Counted from the first letter of the stretch, positions 10,005 to 18,389 are shown. The stretch is 64,000 nt of DNA from Pseudacidovorax sp. NFM-22 (GCF_021401245.1 NZ_JACBFY010000001.1:186001-250000); one strand, 5' to 3'. Numbers and translations are program-made. The notes: generated by a model from the letters alone, not told the origin.

Positions 10005-10564
10005 CCGACCTGCTGCTGTCCGATGCCGACGCCGACGCCCGGCAACTGCTGATCGTGGAAGACGACGATGCCTTTGCACGCACGCTTGCCCGGTCCTTCG
10101 AGCGACGTGGCTACGAGGTGCTGCGCGCTGGCGGCCTCGAGGAGGTGAATGCGCTGCTGGAGGCCGAGTCGCCAACCCACGCGGTGGTCGACCTCAAGCT
10201 GCAGGGCGAGGCCTCGGGCCTGGCCTGCGTGCAGGCCCTGCATGCGCACGACCCGGAGATGCTGATCGTCGTGCTCACCGGCTTCGCCAGCATTGCGACG
10301 GCGGTGGAGGCGATCAAGCTCGGCGCGTGTCACTACCTGGCCAAGCCCTCCAACACCGACGACATCGAGGAAGCCTTCGGCCGCGCCGAAGGCAGCACCG
10401 AGGTCGAGCTCACGCAGCGCGCCAGCTCGATCAAGACGCTGGAGTGGGAGCGCATCCACGAGACGCTGGCCGAGACCGGCTTCAACATCTCCGAGACCGC
10501 GCGCCGCCTGGGCATGCACCGCCGCACCCTGGCGCGCAAGCTGGGCAAGCAGCAGGTCAAGTAG
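10001..10564 (+). CDS. RegA/PrrA/ActR-type response regulator
   Basis: A 187-residue two-domain regulator. The receiver domain has acidic residues in LLIVEDDDAFA, phospho-acceptor Asp64 in HAVVDLKLQGE, and Lys in YLAKPSN. The C-terminus is a Fis-type helix-turn-helix, ISETARRLGMHRRTLARKL, nearly identical to the DNA-binding end of RegA. Placement after bo3 oxidase and SURF1 suggests that it regulates this terminal oxidase along with other redox genes. The start overlaps the kinase stop by 4 bases. Confidence 0.93.
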   Translation: MTDLLLSDADADARQLLIVEDDDAFARTLARSFERRGYEVLRAGGLEEVNALLEAESPTHAVVDLKLQGEASGLACVQALHAHDPEMLIVVLTGFASIATAVEAIKLGACHYLAKPSNTDDIEEAFGRAEGSTEVELTQRASSIKTLEWERIHETLAETGFNISETARRLGMHRRTLARKLGKQQVK

Positions 10565-10579
10565 GCGCGTCGACCCGCC

Positions 10580-12007
10580 TCAGGGACCGTCGGGCGCCCG
10601 GGCCAGTTCGGCCTGCAACTGCGCCCGTCGCGCAGGATCTTCGACCGACCGGCACAGCGTGTCGAAGAAGGCCTGGCGAGAGCCCGCCGATGCCGCGGCC
10701 TTGCGCACCACCACCTTGGCAATGGGCCCCAGTTGCCGGGCCAGCGCGCGGACGGCGTAGTCGCTCAGTCCGGCCGAGACACCGGCGGTGGTACCTGCGG
10801 TGGACGCGCCCGCCGATGACGCCGCACCTGTGGCGGATGCGGACGACCCGGCGCGCGTCCCTGCCGAGGTGCCGCCGGCCATGCCTGCGCTCAGCAGCGC
10901 CTCGAAGCGCTGACGCTCCCGCGGATCGCGGATGTGCTGGCTGACGCTGTCCTGCAGTTGCCGGAGGTCGGTGCTGGTGCGGGCCGCCTCGCGCACCAGC
11001 ACGCGGGCGACGGGGCCCATGAAGCGGGTCAGCGCTGCCTCCACGGCCGCGAGGCTGCTCGCGTCCCACTGCGAAGGCATGGCCGAGCCGGTGGGGCCCC
11101 GCGAGGTGCCCGGGCTGGCCGGTCGCACGCGCAGTGGCATCGCCGCGATGACGGTTGCGTCGTCGGCGGTGGTGCCGCCCGCGACGGCGCTGCGCTCGGC
11201 CAGCGCATCACGGAACTCGGCCGCGCTGGAGAAGCGCGCCTGCGGCGTCTTGGCCAGCGCGCGGGCGATCACCGCGTCCAGCGAGGGCGCGATGCTCAGG
11301 CCTTCCAGGGTCGACAGCGGTGCCGGGTCCTGGTGCAGCACCTTGTACATCACCGCCTCGGGCGTCTCCGCGGCGAAGGGCGAGCGGCCGCTGAGCATGC
11401 GGTACAGCAGCACGCCGGCAGCGAACAGGTCCACGCGGTGATCGATGGTCTCGCCGATGTACTGCTCGGGCGCCATGTAGCCGGGCGTGCCGATGGTCGA
11501 CGCCGCCTGGGTGAGCGCGGCGCTGGCGATGCGGGCCACGCCGAAGTCCATCACCTTCAGCAGGCCGTCGGTGGTCACGATCAGGTTGGCGGGCTTGATG
11601 TCGCGGTGCCAGACGCCGGCGCGGTGCGCGCTGCCGAGTGCATCGAGCAGCTGCTGCATGAAGCGGATCGCCATGCCCTCGGGCAGCGTCGGCGTGGCGC
11701 CGAGGACCTGCGCCAGGTCGCGGCCCTCGACGAACTCCATCGCGATGAAGGCGGTGGTGTCGTCCTCGCCGTATTCGTAGATCGGCACGATGCCCGGATG
11801 CGACAGCCGCCCTGCCGCGCGTGCCTCGTTGCGGAAGCGCGCGGCCATGTCCTCGGCGATGGTGGAGTCGAGCAGCGCCTTGCGCACCGTCTTGATGGCG
11901 ACCTGCCGGTCGATGAACGGGTCGTGGGCCTTGTAGACCACGCCCATGGCACCCTCCCCCAGGACGCCCACGATGTCGTACTTGCCGAGGCGGCTCGGAT
12001 GCTGCAT
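10580..12007 (-). CDS. Ser/Thr protein kinase with duplicated C-terminal domain
   Basis: A 475-residue Hanks-type kinase, cytosolic, with no membrane helix. Catalytic features are the glycine loop GEGAMGVVYKA (residues 17-27), Lys39 in VAIKT, HRDIKPAN with Asp136, DFG Asp154, and TPGYMAPEQY in the activation segment. After the kinase domain (about 8-275) come two copies of a ~53-residue helical unit, about 318-371 and 417-470, which share the pattern (M/L)GP(V/I)A(R/K)V(L/V)VR(E/K)AA and DP.(E/R)R. They are separated by an Ala/Ser/Gly/Thr linker. The unit's function is unknown to me. It is the last gene of a reverse-strand group with the DUF3365 and FecR-like genes and ends 15 bases from the regA-type gene. 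Confidence 0.9.
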   Translation of the reverse strand: MQHPSRLGKYDIVGVLGEGAMGVVYKAHDPFIDRQVAIKTVRKALLDSTIAEDMAARFRNEARAAGRLSHPGIVPIYEYGEDDTTAFIAMEFVEGRDLAQVLGATPTLPEGMAIRFMQQLLDALGSAHRAGVWHRDIKPANLIVTTDGLLKVMDFGVARIASAALTQAASTIGTPGYMAPEQYIGETIDHRVDLFAAGVLLYRMLSGRSPFAAETPEAVMYKVLHQDPAPLSTLEGLSIAPSLDAVIARALAKTPQARFSSAAEFRDALAERSAVAGGTTADDATVIAAMPLRVRPASPGTSRGPTGSAMPSQWDASSLAAVEAALTRFMGPVARVLVREAARTSTDLRQLQDSVSQHIRDPRERQRFEALLSAGMAGGTSAGTRAGSSASATGAASSAGASTAGTTAGVSAGLSDYAVRALARQLGPIAKVVVRKAAASAGSRQAFFDTLCRSVEDPARRAQLQAELARAPDGP

Positions 12008-12076
12008 GACTCAGCGCCGCATCCGTATGACGGGCTTGTTGGCGGCGGGTCTCGCAGGTCGATGCACGGCTGCCAC

Positions 12077-12949
12077 TCAGACGTCCAGCATCTTCATGGC
12101 CTGCACCAGGCTCGCCCGCATGCGGGCGAAGGATTCGGCCAGCGTACCGATCTCGTCGCGACTGCGCACGGCGAACTCGGGTGCTTCCAGCTCGCCCATG
12201 CTCACGCGGTCGGCCAGGGCCGAGAGGCGGGTCACGGGCTGGATGACCAGCTTCCACAGCATCAGGTTGAGCGCGCCGCCGATCAGCAGGAACACCGCCG
12301 CCAGCGAGCCCATCACGACCGCGAAGGCCTGCGATGCGCGCGCGAAGGGCACCGACATCGGTACCGACACCACCTGCGCGCCCAGCGTCTCGCCCAGCGT
12401 CCAGCCGAAGCCGTTGGCCGGGCCGTACTTCTCGATCATCGTGGCCGGCGCCGCCGCCGGGGTGCTGTGGCAGCTCAGGCAGGCCGGGTTGCTGATGCGG
12501 ATCGGGCGCGCGACGAACAGCGCCCGGCCCGAGGCAGTCTCGCGCTGGCCGATGAACTCGGTCAGCGCCTTGTCCTTGGCGAAGCGGGCGATGACGTCTT
12601 CCTCCCAGTCCTGGGCCCGGTCGCGCGGATTGGTGGGGTTGAGCATGGCCGGCTTGTAGGCGTACTCGGGGTGCATCTCGCGCAGCGCATTGACCATCTC
12701 GGTGGCCGAATAGGCGGGCACCGACTGCGGCAGGAAGGTGTACTTCATCTGGTTCTGAAGCAGCCGCTGCACCTGCGTGGCCGTGTAGGTGCTGACGGCC
12801 GCCGCGCTCTCCATGATGAGGCGCGCCTGTTCCACCACCTCGTCGTGCGCGCCGCGCTGGAGCAGGTCGCGCGCCAGGTAGGCCGACGCCCCCAGCCCGA
12901 CCGCGAACACGAGCAGGAAGACCAGGTTGAACTTGAGCAGCAGTTTCAT
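12077..12949 (-). CDS. DUF3365 (Tll0287-like) c-haem-type sensor with HAMP domain
   Basis: A 290-residue membrane protein. A first helix (about 5-27) is followed by a periplasmic domain with a single c-type haem motif, CLSCH (Cys157, Cys160, His161), then a second helix (209-231) and a HAMP domain (about 232-285). It stops right after HAMP with no kinase, cyclase or methyl-accepting domain, so the output must pass to another protein. The adjacent Ser/Thr kinase, 69 bases downstream, is the obvious candidate. The ATG read from 12949 starts a good membrane anchor; the longer open frame upstream overlaps the FecR-like gene in another frame and is not real. Confidence 0.85.
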   Translation of the reverse strand: MKLLLKFNLVFLLVFAVGLGASAYLARDLLQRGAHDEVVEQARLIMESAAAVSTYTATQVQRLLQNQMKYTFLPQSVPAYSATEMVNALREMHPEYAYKPAMLNPTNPRDRAQDWEEDVIARFAKDKALTEFIGQRETASGRALFVARPIRISNPACLSCHSTPAAAPATMIEKYGPANGFGWTLGETLGAQVVSVPMSVPFARASQAFAVVMGSLAAVFLLIGGALNLMLWKLVIQPVTRLSALADRVSMGELEAPEFAVRSRDEIGTLAESFARMRASLVQAMKMLDV

Positions 12950-12987
12950 GGGGATGGCATCGTTGGCAACCGGCCGGAGGGGCCCGG

Positions 12988-13920
12988 TCAGTAGGCGGGA
13001 CGAACAGGCGCGGCCGGCTGCGGGGAAGGCCCAGGGGCCGGACGCGGCTTGACGTACTTTTCGGGAAACACGATCCGGTCCCACTCGGGATGGCGCTTCA
13101 TGTTGGCGGCCAGGGCGCCGCGGAAATCCGGCTTCTTCGCCAGGCCGCGCCAGCGTTCGGCCAGGCGTGCGCGTAGCGCCGGCTCGGCCTGCAGCCAGCC
13201 GGCCACGTCCTCGTAGCGCAGATCGCCCTCGCGTTCGGCGTCGACCGGGCGGTCCTTGAACCGGGCGGCGCGCAGCGGCAGCGGGTCGAGGAAGCTGGGC
13301 GGCACCGCGCGGATGAAGGCGGCGTCCGGCCGCGGGCGCTCGGCCCAGTCCGCGCTGTCGAACAGTCGGCCGGCCGCCAGATCGACCGCCTCCTGATCGC
13401 GCTTGCCCCGGGCCTCGACCCTGGCCTTGCCCGATTCGGCGAAGACCTGAGTGCGGAAGTCTGCGGCCTGGACCACCTGGCTGCCGCCCTCCCCCGTCAG
13501 GATCGCATCGGGCGTCAGCAGGCTGACCACGCCGCGGGCGGAAGGCGCCTTGCTCAGCTTGGCCCAGCCTTGCCGCAGATAGAGCCGGGCCGCTGGGCCG
13601 CGGTTGCCGGCTCCGAGCCTTGCTTCGACCATCGCCTGGCTGGCCGGCCCCAGGTCGACCACCGGGCCATCCGCGTATTCGAGCCGCAGCAGGCGGGCAT
13701 TGGCGACCGTTTCCACCAGATCGCCGGGCTGCAGCGCCACGCCGGGCGTCAGCACGAAACGACCGCTCTCCCGCAGCAGATGGGCCTCGCCCTCGACCAG
13801 CGTCGCGATGGCCACCGGCCCCGCCGCCAGCGCAGGGATCGCAGAAAAAACCAGAAGAACGGCCGCGGCCCACGCCCGCATCAGCTTCGGTACGGTGATC
13901 GACGTTCGGCACAGACCCAT
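12988..13920 (-). CDS. Secreted FecR-like domain protein
   Basis: A 310-residue predicted periplasmic protein: the signal peptide is cleaved near ALAAG, then a FecR-type segment follows (VEGEAHLLRESGRFVLTPG, LQPGDLVETVANARLLRLEYADG, SLLTPDAILTGEGGSQVV). The C-terminal third is charged and Pro-rich, ending PAPGPSPQPAAPVRPAY. FecR-like domains occur in envelope proteins that sense or bind at the cell surface; no exact role can be assigned. An internal Met at residue 14 (MRAWAAAVLL) is an alternative start that gives a more standard signal peptide. The DUF3365 gene starts 38 bases downstream. Confidence 0.75.
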   Translation of the reverse strand: MGLCRTSITVPKLMRAWAAAVLLVFSAIPALAAGPVAIATLVEGEAHLLRESGRFVLTPGVALQPGDLVETVANARLLRLEYADGPVVDLGPASQAMVEARLGAGNRGPAARLYLRQGWAKLSKAPSARGVVSLLTPDAILTGEGGSQVVQAADFRTQVFAESGKARVEARGKRDQEAVDLAAGRLFDSADWAERPRPDAAFIRAVPPSFLDPLPLRAARFKDRPVDAEREGDLRYEDVAGWLQAEPALRARLAERWRGLAKKPDFRGALAANMKRHPEWDRIVFPEKYVKPRPAPGPSPQPAAPVRPAY

Positions 13921-14042
13921 GAAGCGCGGGATGATGCCGGCCGCTGTGTCGGCCGACCATATGCAGGATGGCCTAAGCCGGGCCGGCCCCGCGGCCCGCG
14001 TGGCTGCGCAGGCCCTCCTAGAATCGGCGGCTGTTTCGCCCG

Positions 14043-14166
14043 AGGCGCCTTATCCGGCCATGGCGGTTTTCCCGGCCGCAGGCCGCGCCAGACCAGCCGC
14101 ATAAGCTTATGCGCATAAGGCGCGAACCAAAAAATCGTTTGTCTTCATAAGGGTGGCGCCTAAAGT
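14043..14166 (+). promoter_or_regulatory. Sulfur-regulon promoter/operator cassette, copy 1 (before cysI)
   Basis: This block matches 16515-16638 without gaps, at a constant offset of 2472 bases. Shared parts are AGGCGCCTTATCC at the far end, CGCATAA followed by GCGCGAAC, ATCGTTTG, TTTCATAAGGG (TCTTCATAAGGG here) and TAAAGT. The promoter is probably TTGTCT (14139-14144), 16 bases, then TAAAGT (14161-14166). The upstream AT-containing motifs are probably bound by a CysB-type LysR regulator, inferred from the genes it drives. From 14103 to 14166, about 52 of 64 positions agree with copy 2. Confidence 0.7.
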
Positions 14167-14219
14167 GCCGCCTTCGCGCGCGGTGTCCGTGCCGCGTGGC
14201 CGACTGCCTCCCACACACG

Positions 14220-15998
14220 ATGTACCAATACACAGACTTCGACCGCCAGTTCGTGCGCCAGCGCGCCGCACAGTACCGCGACCAGCTCGAGCGCTGGCAG
14301 GCGGGCAGCCTCAGCGAGGACGAGTTCCGTCCGCTGCGCCTGCAGAACGGCTGGTACGTGCAACGCTATGCGCCCATGCTGCGCGTCGCCGTGCCCTATG
14401 GCGAACTCTCCAGCCGCCAGGTGCGCGTGCTGGCCCGCATCGCTCGCGAGTACGACGAGCCCGAGGCCGAGGTCTATCGCCAAGCCCTCGAAACCCAGGG
14501 CGCCCTGGGCACCACGTCGCTGCCCACGCACTACGCCCACTTCACCACGCGCCAGAACGTCCAGTACAACTGGATCCCGCTCGCCAAGAGCGCCGAGGTG
14601 ATGGAACTGCTGGCCACCGTGGACATGCACGGCATCCAGACCAGCGGCAACTGCATCCGAAACATCACGACCGACGAGCGCGCCGGCGTGGCCGTGGACG
14701 AGGTGGCCGACCCCCGTCCCTACGCCGAGATCATGCGGCAGTGGAGCACGCTGCACCCCGAGTTCGCCTTCCTGCCGCGCAAGTTCAAGATCGCCATCAC
14801 CGGCGCCACCGAGGACCGCGCCGCCACCGGCTGGCACGACGTGGGCCTGAAGCTGGTGAAGAACGAGGCCGGCGAGATCGGCTTCCAGGTGCGCGTGGGC
14901 GGCGGCATGGGCCGCACGCCCATCGTCGGCACGGTGCTGCGCGAGTTCCTGCCCTGGAACCAGATCATGAATTACCTCGAAGCGGTGATCCGGGTCTACA
15001 ACCGCTACGGCCGTCGCGACAACCTGTACAAGGCCCGGATCAAGATCCTGGTCAAGTCCGAGGGCCAGGCCTACATCGACGACGTCGAGGCAGAGTACCG
15101 CGACGTGCTCGAGCGCGATGGCGCCCCGCACACCATCAGCCAGGCCGAATTCGACCGCGTGGCCGCCTCCTTCGTGCCGCCGGCACTGGCCGCCCGCGCC
15201 GGTGTCCCGGCCGAGCAGGCCGACGCGGCCCTGCGCCAGGCGGCCGACCGCGAACCGATGTTCGCCCGCTGGTTGCAGCGCAACGTGGCCGCGCACCAGA
15301 ACCCGCAGCTGCGCGCCGTCACCCTCTCCTTCAAGCGCCGCGGCCAGGCGCCCGGCGATGCCTCGGCCGACCAACTGGACACCGTGGCCGAGCTGGCCGA
15401 CCGCTTCTCGGCCGGCGAGCTGCGCGTGACGCACGACCAGAACGTGCTGCTGCCCTGGGTGCATGCCGAAGACCTGTTCGAACTCTGGCAGGCCGCCCGC
15501 GCCGCCGGCTTCGCCAGCGCCAACGTGCACCTGCTGACCGACATGATCGCCTGCCCCGGCGGCGACTTCTGCGCACTGGCCAATGCGCGCTCCATCCCCA
15601 TCGCCGAGGCCATCACCGAGCGCTACCAGGACCTGGACGAGCTGGACGACCTGGGCGAGATCGACCTGCACATCAGCGGCTGCATCAACAGCTGCGGCCA
15701 CCACCACAGCGGCCACATCGGCATCCTCGGCGTCGACAAGGACGGCAAGGAGTGGTACCAGGTGACGCTGGCCGGCTCGGACGGCTCCGATCTGAGCGGC
15801 CCGGCTCAGGCGGGCAAGGTGGTCGGCCCCTCGTTCTCGGCGGCCGAAGTGCCGGGCGTGATCGAGGCCGTGCTCGGCACCTACCGCGACACCCGCAACG
15901 CCGGCGAGACCTTCATCGACACGCTGCGCCGCGTCGGCCACGAGCCCTTCAAGGCGGCGGCCAACGGCGCCCGCTTCAAGGTCGAGGAAGTCGCCTGA
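14220..15998 (+). CDS. cysI: Assimilatory sulfite reductase, sirohaem/4Fe-4S subunit
   Basis: A 592-residue nitrite/sulfite reductase family hemoprotein that reduces sulfite to sulfide by six electrons. Two ferredoxin-like half domains are visible: TTRQNVQYNWIPL and SGNCIRNITTDERAG in the first, and the cofactor Cys motifs ACPGGDFCALA and SGCINSCGHHH in the second, which coordinate the Fe-S cluster and sirohaem. Start taken as the ATG at 14220 (MYQYTDFDRQFVR), although the frame is open further upstream. No flavoprotein cysJ follows; electrons may come from a ferredoxin or another reductase. First gene after cassette copy 1. Confidence 0.92.
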   Translation: MYQYTDFDRQFVRQRAAQYRDQLERWQAGSLSEDEFRPLRLQNGWYVQRYAPMLRVAVPYGELSSRQVRVLARIAREYDEPEAEVYRQALETQGALGTTSLPTHYAHFTTRQNVQYNWIPLAKSAEVMELLATVDMHGIQTSGNCIRNITTDERAGVAVDEVADPRPYAEIMRQWSTLHPEFAFLPRKFKIAITGATEDRAATGWHDVGLKLVKNEAGEIGFQVRVGGGMGRTPIVGTVLREFLPWNQIMNYLEAVIRVYNRYGRRDNLYKARIKILVKSEGQAYIDDVEAEYRDVLERDGAPHTISQAEFDRVAASFVPPALAARAGVPAEQADAALRQAADREPMFARWLQRNVAAHQNPQLRAVTLSFKRRGQAPGDASADQLDTVAELADRFSAGELRVTHDQNVLLPWVHAEDLFELWQAARAAGFASANVHLLTDMIACPGGDFCALANARSIPIAEAITERYQDLDELDDLGEIDLHISGCINSCGHHHSGHIGILGVDKDGKEWYQVTLAGSDGSDLSGPAQAGKVVGPSFSAAEVPGVIEAVLGTYRDTRNAGETFIDTLRRVGHEPFKAAANGARFKVEEVA

Positions 15999-16018
15999 GT
16001 CACGGAGAGAAGAGACGC

Positions 16019-16414
16019 ATGAACAAGACCCTGAACATCCTCTCCGCCGGCCAGCACGAGGCCGACGCCGCCACCGGCCGCGTGCTGCAGTTGCCCAACG
16101 ACGCCGACCCCGCCGAAGCCGACCTGGCCGGCGTGACGCGCATCGAGCTGCACTTTCCCAAGTTCACCGACGGCCGCGCCTACAGCCAGGCCTTCCTGCT
16201 GCGCCGCCGCCTGGGCTTCAGGGGCGACATCCGCGCCACCGGCGACGTGCTGATCGACCAGCTGGTGCAGATGCAGCGCATGGGCTTCACCAGCGCCGTG
16301 CTCAAGGAAGGCAAGGACGTGGCCGAGGCCCAGCGTCAGTTCGAGCGCTTTGCCGACTTCTACCAGGGCGATGCGGTGCAGCCGGCGCCGCATTTCGTGC
16401 GCGCCGAGGCCTGA
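16019..16414 (+). CDS. DUF934 protein, sulfite-reductase associated
   Basis: A 131-residue soluble protein of the DUF934 family, regularly found next to cysI in proteobacteria and thought to help sulfite reduction or electron delivery; the biochemical role is not settled. Recognisable stretches are IELHFPKFTDGRAYSQAFLL and FRGDIRATGDVLIDQL. It has no signal peptide or Cys motif. A purine-rich ribosome site (GGAGAGAAGAG, 16003-16013) precedes the ATG at 16019, 20 bases after the cysI stop. A terminator follows, so cysI-DUF934 is one transcript. Confidence 0.85.
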   Translation: MNKTLNILSAGQHEADAATGRVLQLPNDADPAEADLAGVTRIELHFPKFTDGRAYSQAFLLRRRLGFRGDIRATGDVLIDQLVQMQRMGFTSAVLKEGKDVAEAQRQFERFADFYQGDAVQPAPHFVRAEA

Positions 16415-16439
16415 TCCTCCGAGCGGCGAAACGCCCACC

Positions 16440-16476
16440 AGCCGACCACCGCCTGCGGGTGCTGGTCGGCTTTTTC
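16440..16476 (+). terminator. Rho-independent terminator after cysI-DUF934
   Basis: The 9-bp arms AGCCGACCA/TGGTCGGCT are followed by TTTTTC. It lies 26 bases past the DUF934 stop and upstream of the second cassette, so cysH is transcribed separately. Confidence 0.85.
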
Positions 16477-16514
16477 TTGGCCAAGTCGGCCGATACAGCC
16501 GTCGAGCGAGCCGA

Positions 16515-16638
16515 AGGCGCCTTATCCAGCCCCAACCGTTCATCGCGCGAGAAGCCGCATCAGCAGCGGTGAATATGCTTATCCGCATAAAGCGCGAACA
16601 AAAAGATCGTTTGGTTTCATAAGGGCTCTCCCTAAAGT
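16515..16638 (+). promoter_or_regulatory. Sulfur-regulon promoter/operator cassette, copy 2 (before cysH)
   Basis: Gap-free repeat of 14043-14166. The probable promoter is TTGGTT (16611-16616), 16 bases, TAAAGT (16633-16638), with the same upstream motifs in the same places. It lies 54 bases before the cysH start and drives cysH-cysD-cysN. Confidence 0.7.
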
Positions 16639-16692
16639 TCGGTCCCAGGGCATTGCTGTCGTTGTCGCCATGCCATTCGAAAGAGCCGAGCC

Positions 16693-17346
16693 ATGAACGC
16701 CATTCCTTCCCAAGTCCAGAACTCCACCGCCTTCGACCTGGCCGAGGTCAATGCCCGCCTGGGCCGCAATGCGCAGGGCCTGGTGGACTGGGCCATCGGC
16801 CTGCACCGCCCGGCCATCGTCACCACCAACTTCCGTCCCTTCGAGGCCGTGATCCTGCACATGGTGACGCGCGCCCAGCCCGACGTGCCGGTGGTGTGGA
16901 TGGACAACGGCTACAACACCGAGGCCACCTACCGCTTCGCCGACGAGGTGACCCGCCAGCTCAAGCTGAACCTCAAGATCTACCTGCCGCTGCGCTCGCG
17001 CGCGCACCGCGAGGCCGTCGAAGGCCCCACGCCCGCGCTGGACGACCCGCGCCACGCGGCCTTCACCGAAGAGGTGAAGCTGGAACCCTTCACCCGCGCC
17101 CTGCGGGAAACGGCGCCCCAGATCTGGTTCACCGCGCTGCGCGCCACCGACACCGCCGTGCGCGCCCAGATGGAGCCCGTCAGCGTGAATCCCGACGGCC
17201 TGATCAAGGTGGCGCCGCTGCTGCACTGGTCGTCCAAGGACCTGCACGACTACTGTGTGCAGCACGGCCTGCCCAACAACTTCGACTACGTGGACCCGAC
17301 CAAGGGCGAGGACAACCGCGAGTGCGGTCTGCACATCGCGCACTGA
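16693..17346 (+). CDS. cysH: Phosphoadenosine/adenosine phosphosulfate reductase family protein
   Basis: A 217-residue thiol-dependent reductase that gives sulfite from activated sulfate. It ends with the diagnostic ECGLH, which holds the catalytic Cys. Family blocks are VVWMDNGYNTEATYRFADE and LEPFTRALRETAPQIWFTALR. The paired Cys-Cys motifs that bind the 4Fe-4S cluster of APS reductases are missing, which points to the PAPS-type enzyme of E. coli. It is shorter than E. coli CysH (about 240 residues). No cysC lies nearby and the CysN here has no APS-kinase fusion, so PAPS would need a kinase encoded elsewhere. Next to cysD at 43 bases. Confidence 0.85.
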   Translation: MNAIPSQVQNSTAFDLAEVNARLGRNAQGLVDWAIGLHRPAIVTTNFRPFEAVILHMVTRAQPDVPVVWMDNGYNTEATYRFADEVTRQLKLNLKIYLPLRSRAHREAVEGPTPALDDPRHAAFTEEVKLEPFTRALRETAPQIWFTALRATDTAVRAQMEPVSVNPDGLIKVAPLLHWSSKDLHDYCVQHGLPNNFDYVDPTKGEDNRECGLHIAH

Positions 17347-17389
17347 TCCGCCCCGTCCACCTTCCGAAACCATCTTGCCCCAAAGACCC

Positions 17390-18352
17390 ATGAACGCCCG
17401 CACCGACGCCGACCTGCTGCTGCCCGACGCCCTGGCTGCCTCCGCCACCGCGCGCCTGTCCAACGCCCACCTCGACGCCCTGGAGGAAGAAGCCATCTTC
17501 ATCCTGCGCGAAGTGGCCGCGGCCTTCGAGCGGCCGGCGCTGCTGTTCTCCGGCGGCAAGGATTCGCTGGTGCTGCTCAAGTGCGCCGAGAAGGCATTCG
17601 GCGCCGGCCACCTGCCCTATCCGCTGCTGATGATCGACACGGGCCACAACTTTCCCGAGGTGACCGACTTCCGCGACCAGCGTGCGAAGGAACTGGGCGC
17701 CGAGCTGATCGTGCGCAGCGTCGAGGATTCGATGGCGCGCGGCACCGTGCGCCTGGCCCATCCGGGCGAGTCGCGCAACGTCCACCAGTCGGTCACGCTG
17801 CTGGAGGCCATCGAGGAATTCCGCTTCGATGCGCTCATCGGCGGCGCCCGCCGCGACGAAGAGAAGGCCCGTGCCAAGGAGCGCATCTTTTCGCACCGCG
17901 ACGCCTTCGGCCAGTGGCAGCCCAAGGACCAGCGTCCGGAGCTGTGGACGCTGTTCAACACCCGCATCGCCCCGGGCGAGCACTTCCGCGTCTTCCCGAT
18001 CAGCAACTGGACCGAGCTGGACGTGTGGCAGTACATCGAGCGCGAGCAGATCGAGCTGCCCTCGCTCTACTACACCCACAAGCGCGAGATCGTCGAGCGC
18101 CGCGGCCTGCTGGTGCCCGTGACCGAGCTGACGCCGGCCCGCGACGGCGAGACGGTCGAGCTGCGCGACGTGCGCTTCCGCACCGTGGGCGACATCACCT
18201 GCACCTGCCCCGTGGCCAGCCTGGCCGCCGGCCCGGCCGACGTGGTGATCGAGACGCTGTCCGCCGAGGTCAGCGAGCGCGGCGCCACCCGCATGGACGA
18301 CAAGACCTCCGACGCTTCCATGGAGAAGCGCAAGAAGGACGGCTATTTCTGA
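17390..18352 (+). CDS. cysD: Sulfate adenylyltransferase subunit 2
   Basis: A 320-residue ATP-PPi-loop subunit of ATP sulfurylase that adenylates sulfate to APS. The PP-loop SGGKDSLVLL lies near residue 54. Other family stretches are MIDTGHNFPEV, GGARRDEEKARAKERIFS and the terminal MEKRKKDGYF. Start chosen at the ATG at 17390; the upstream open frame overlaps cysH and has no family features. CysN follows after 37 bases. Confidence 0.95.
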   Translation: MNARTDADLLLPDALAASATARLSNAHLDALEEEAIFILREVAAAFERPALLFSGGKDSLVLLKCAEKAFGAGHLPYPLLMIDTGHNFPEVTDFRDQRAKELGAELIVRSVEDSMARGTVRLAHPGESRNVHQSVTLLEAIEEFRFDALIGGARRDEEKARAKERIFSHRDAFGQWQPKDQRPELWTLFNTRIAPGEHFRVFPISNWTELDVWQYIEREQIELPSLYYTHKREIVERRGLLVPVTELTPARDGETVELRDVRFRTVGDITCTCPVASLAAGPADVVIETLSAEVSERGATRMDDKTSDASMEKRKKDGYF

Positions 18353-18389
18353 GCCGCGCCCACCCGGAACGACCAAGGATTCGACAGCC

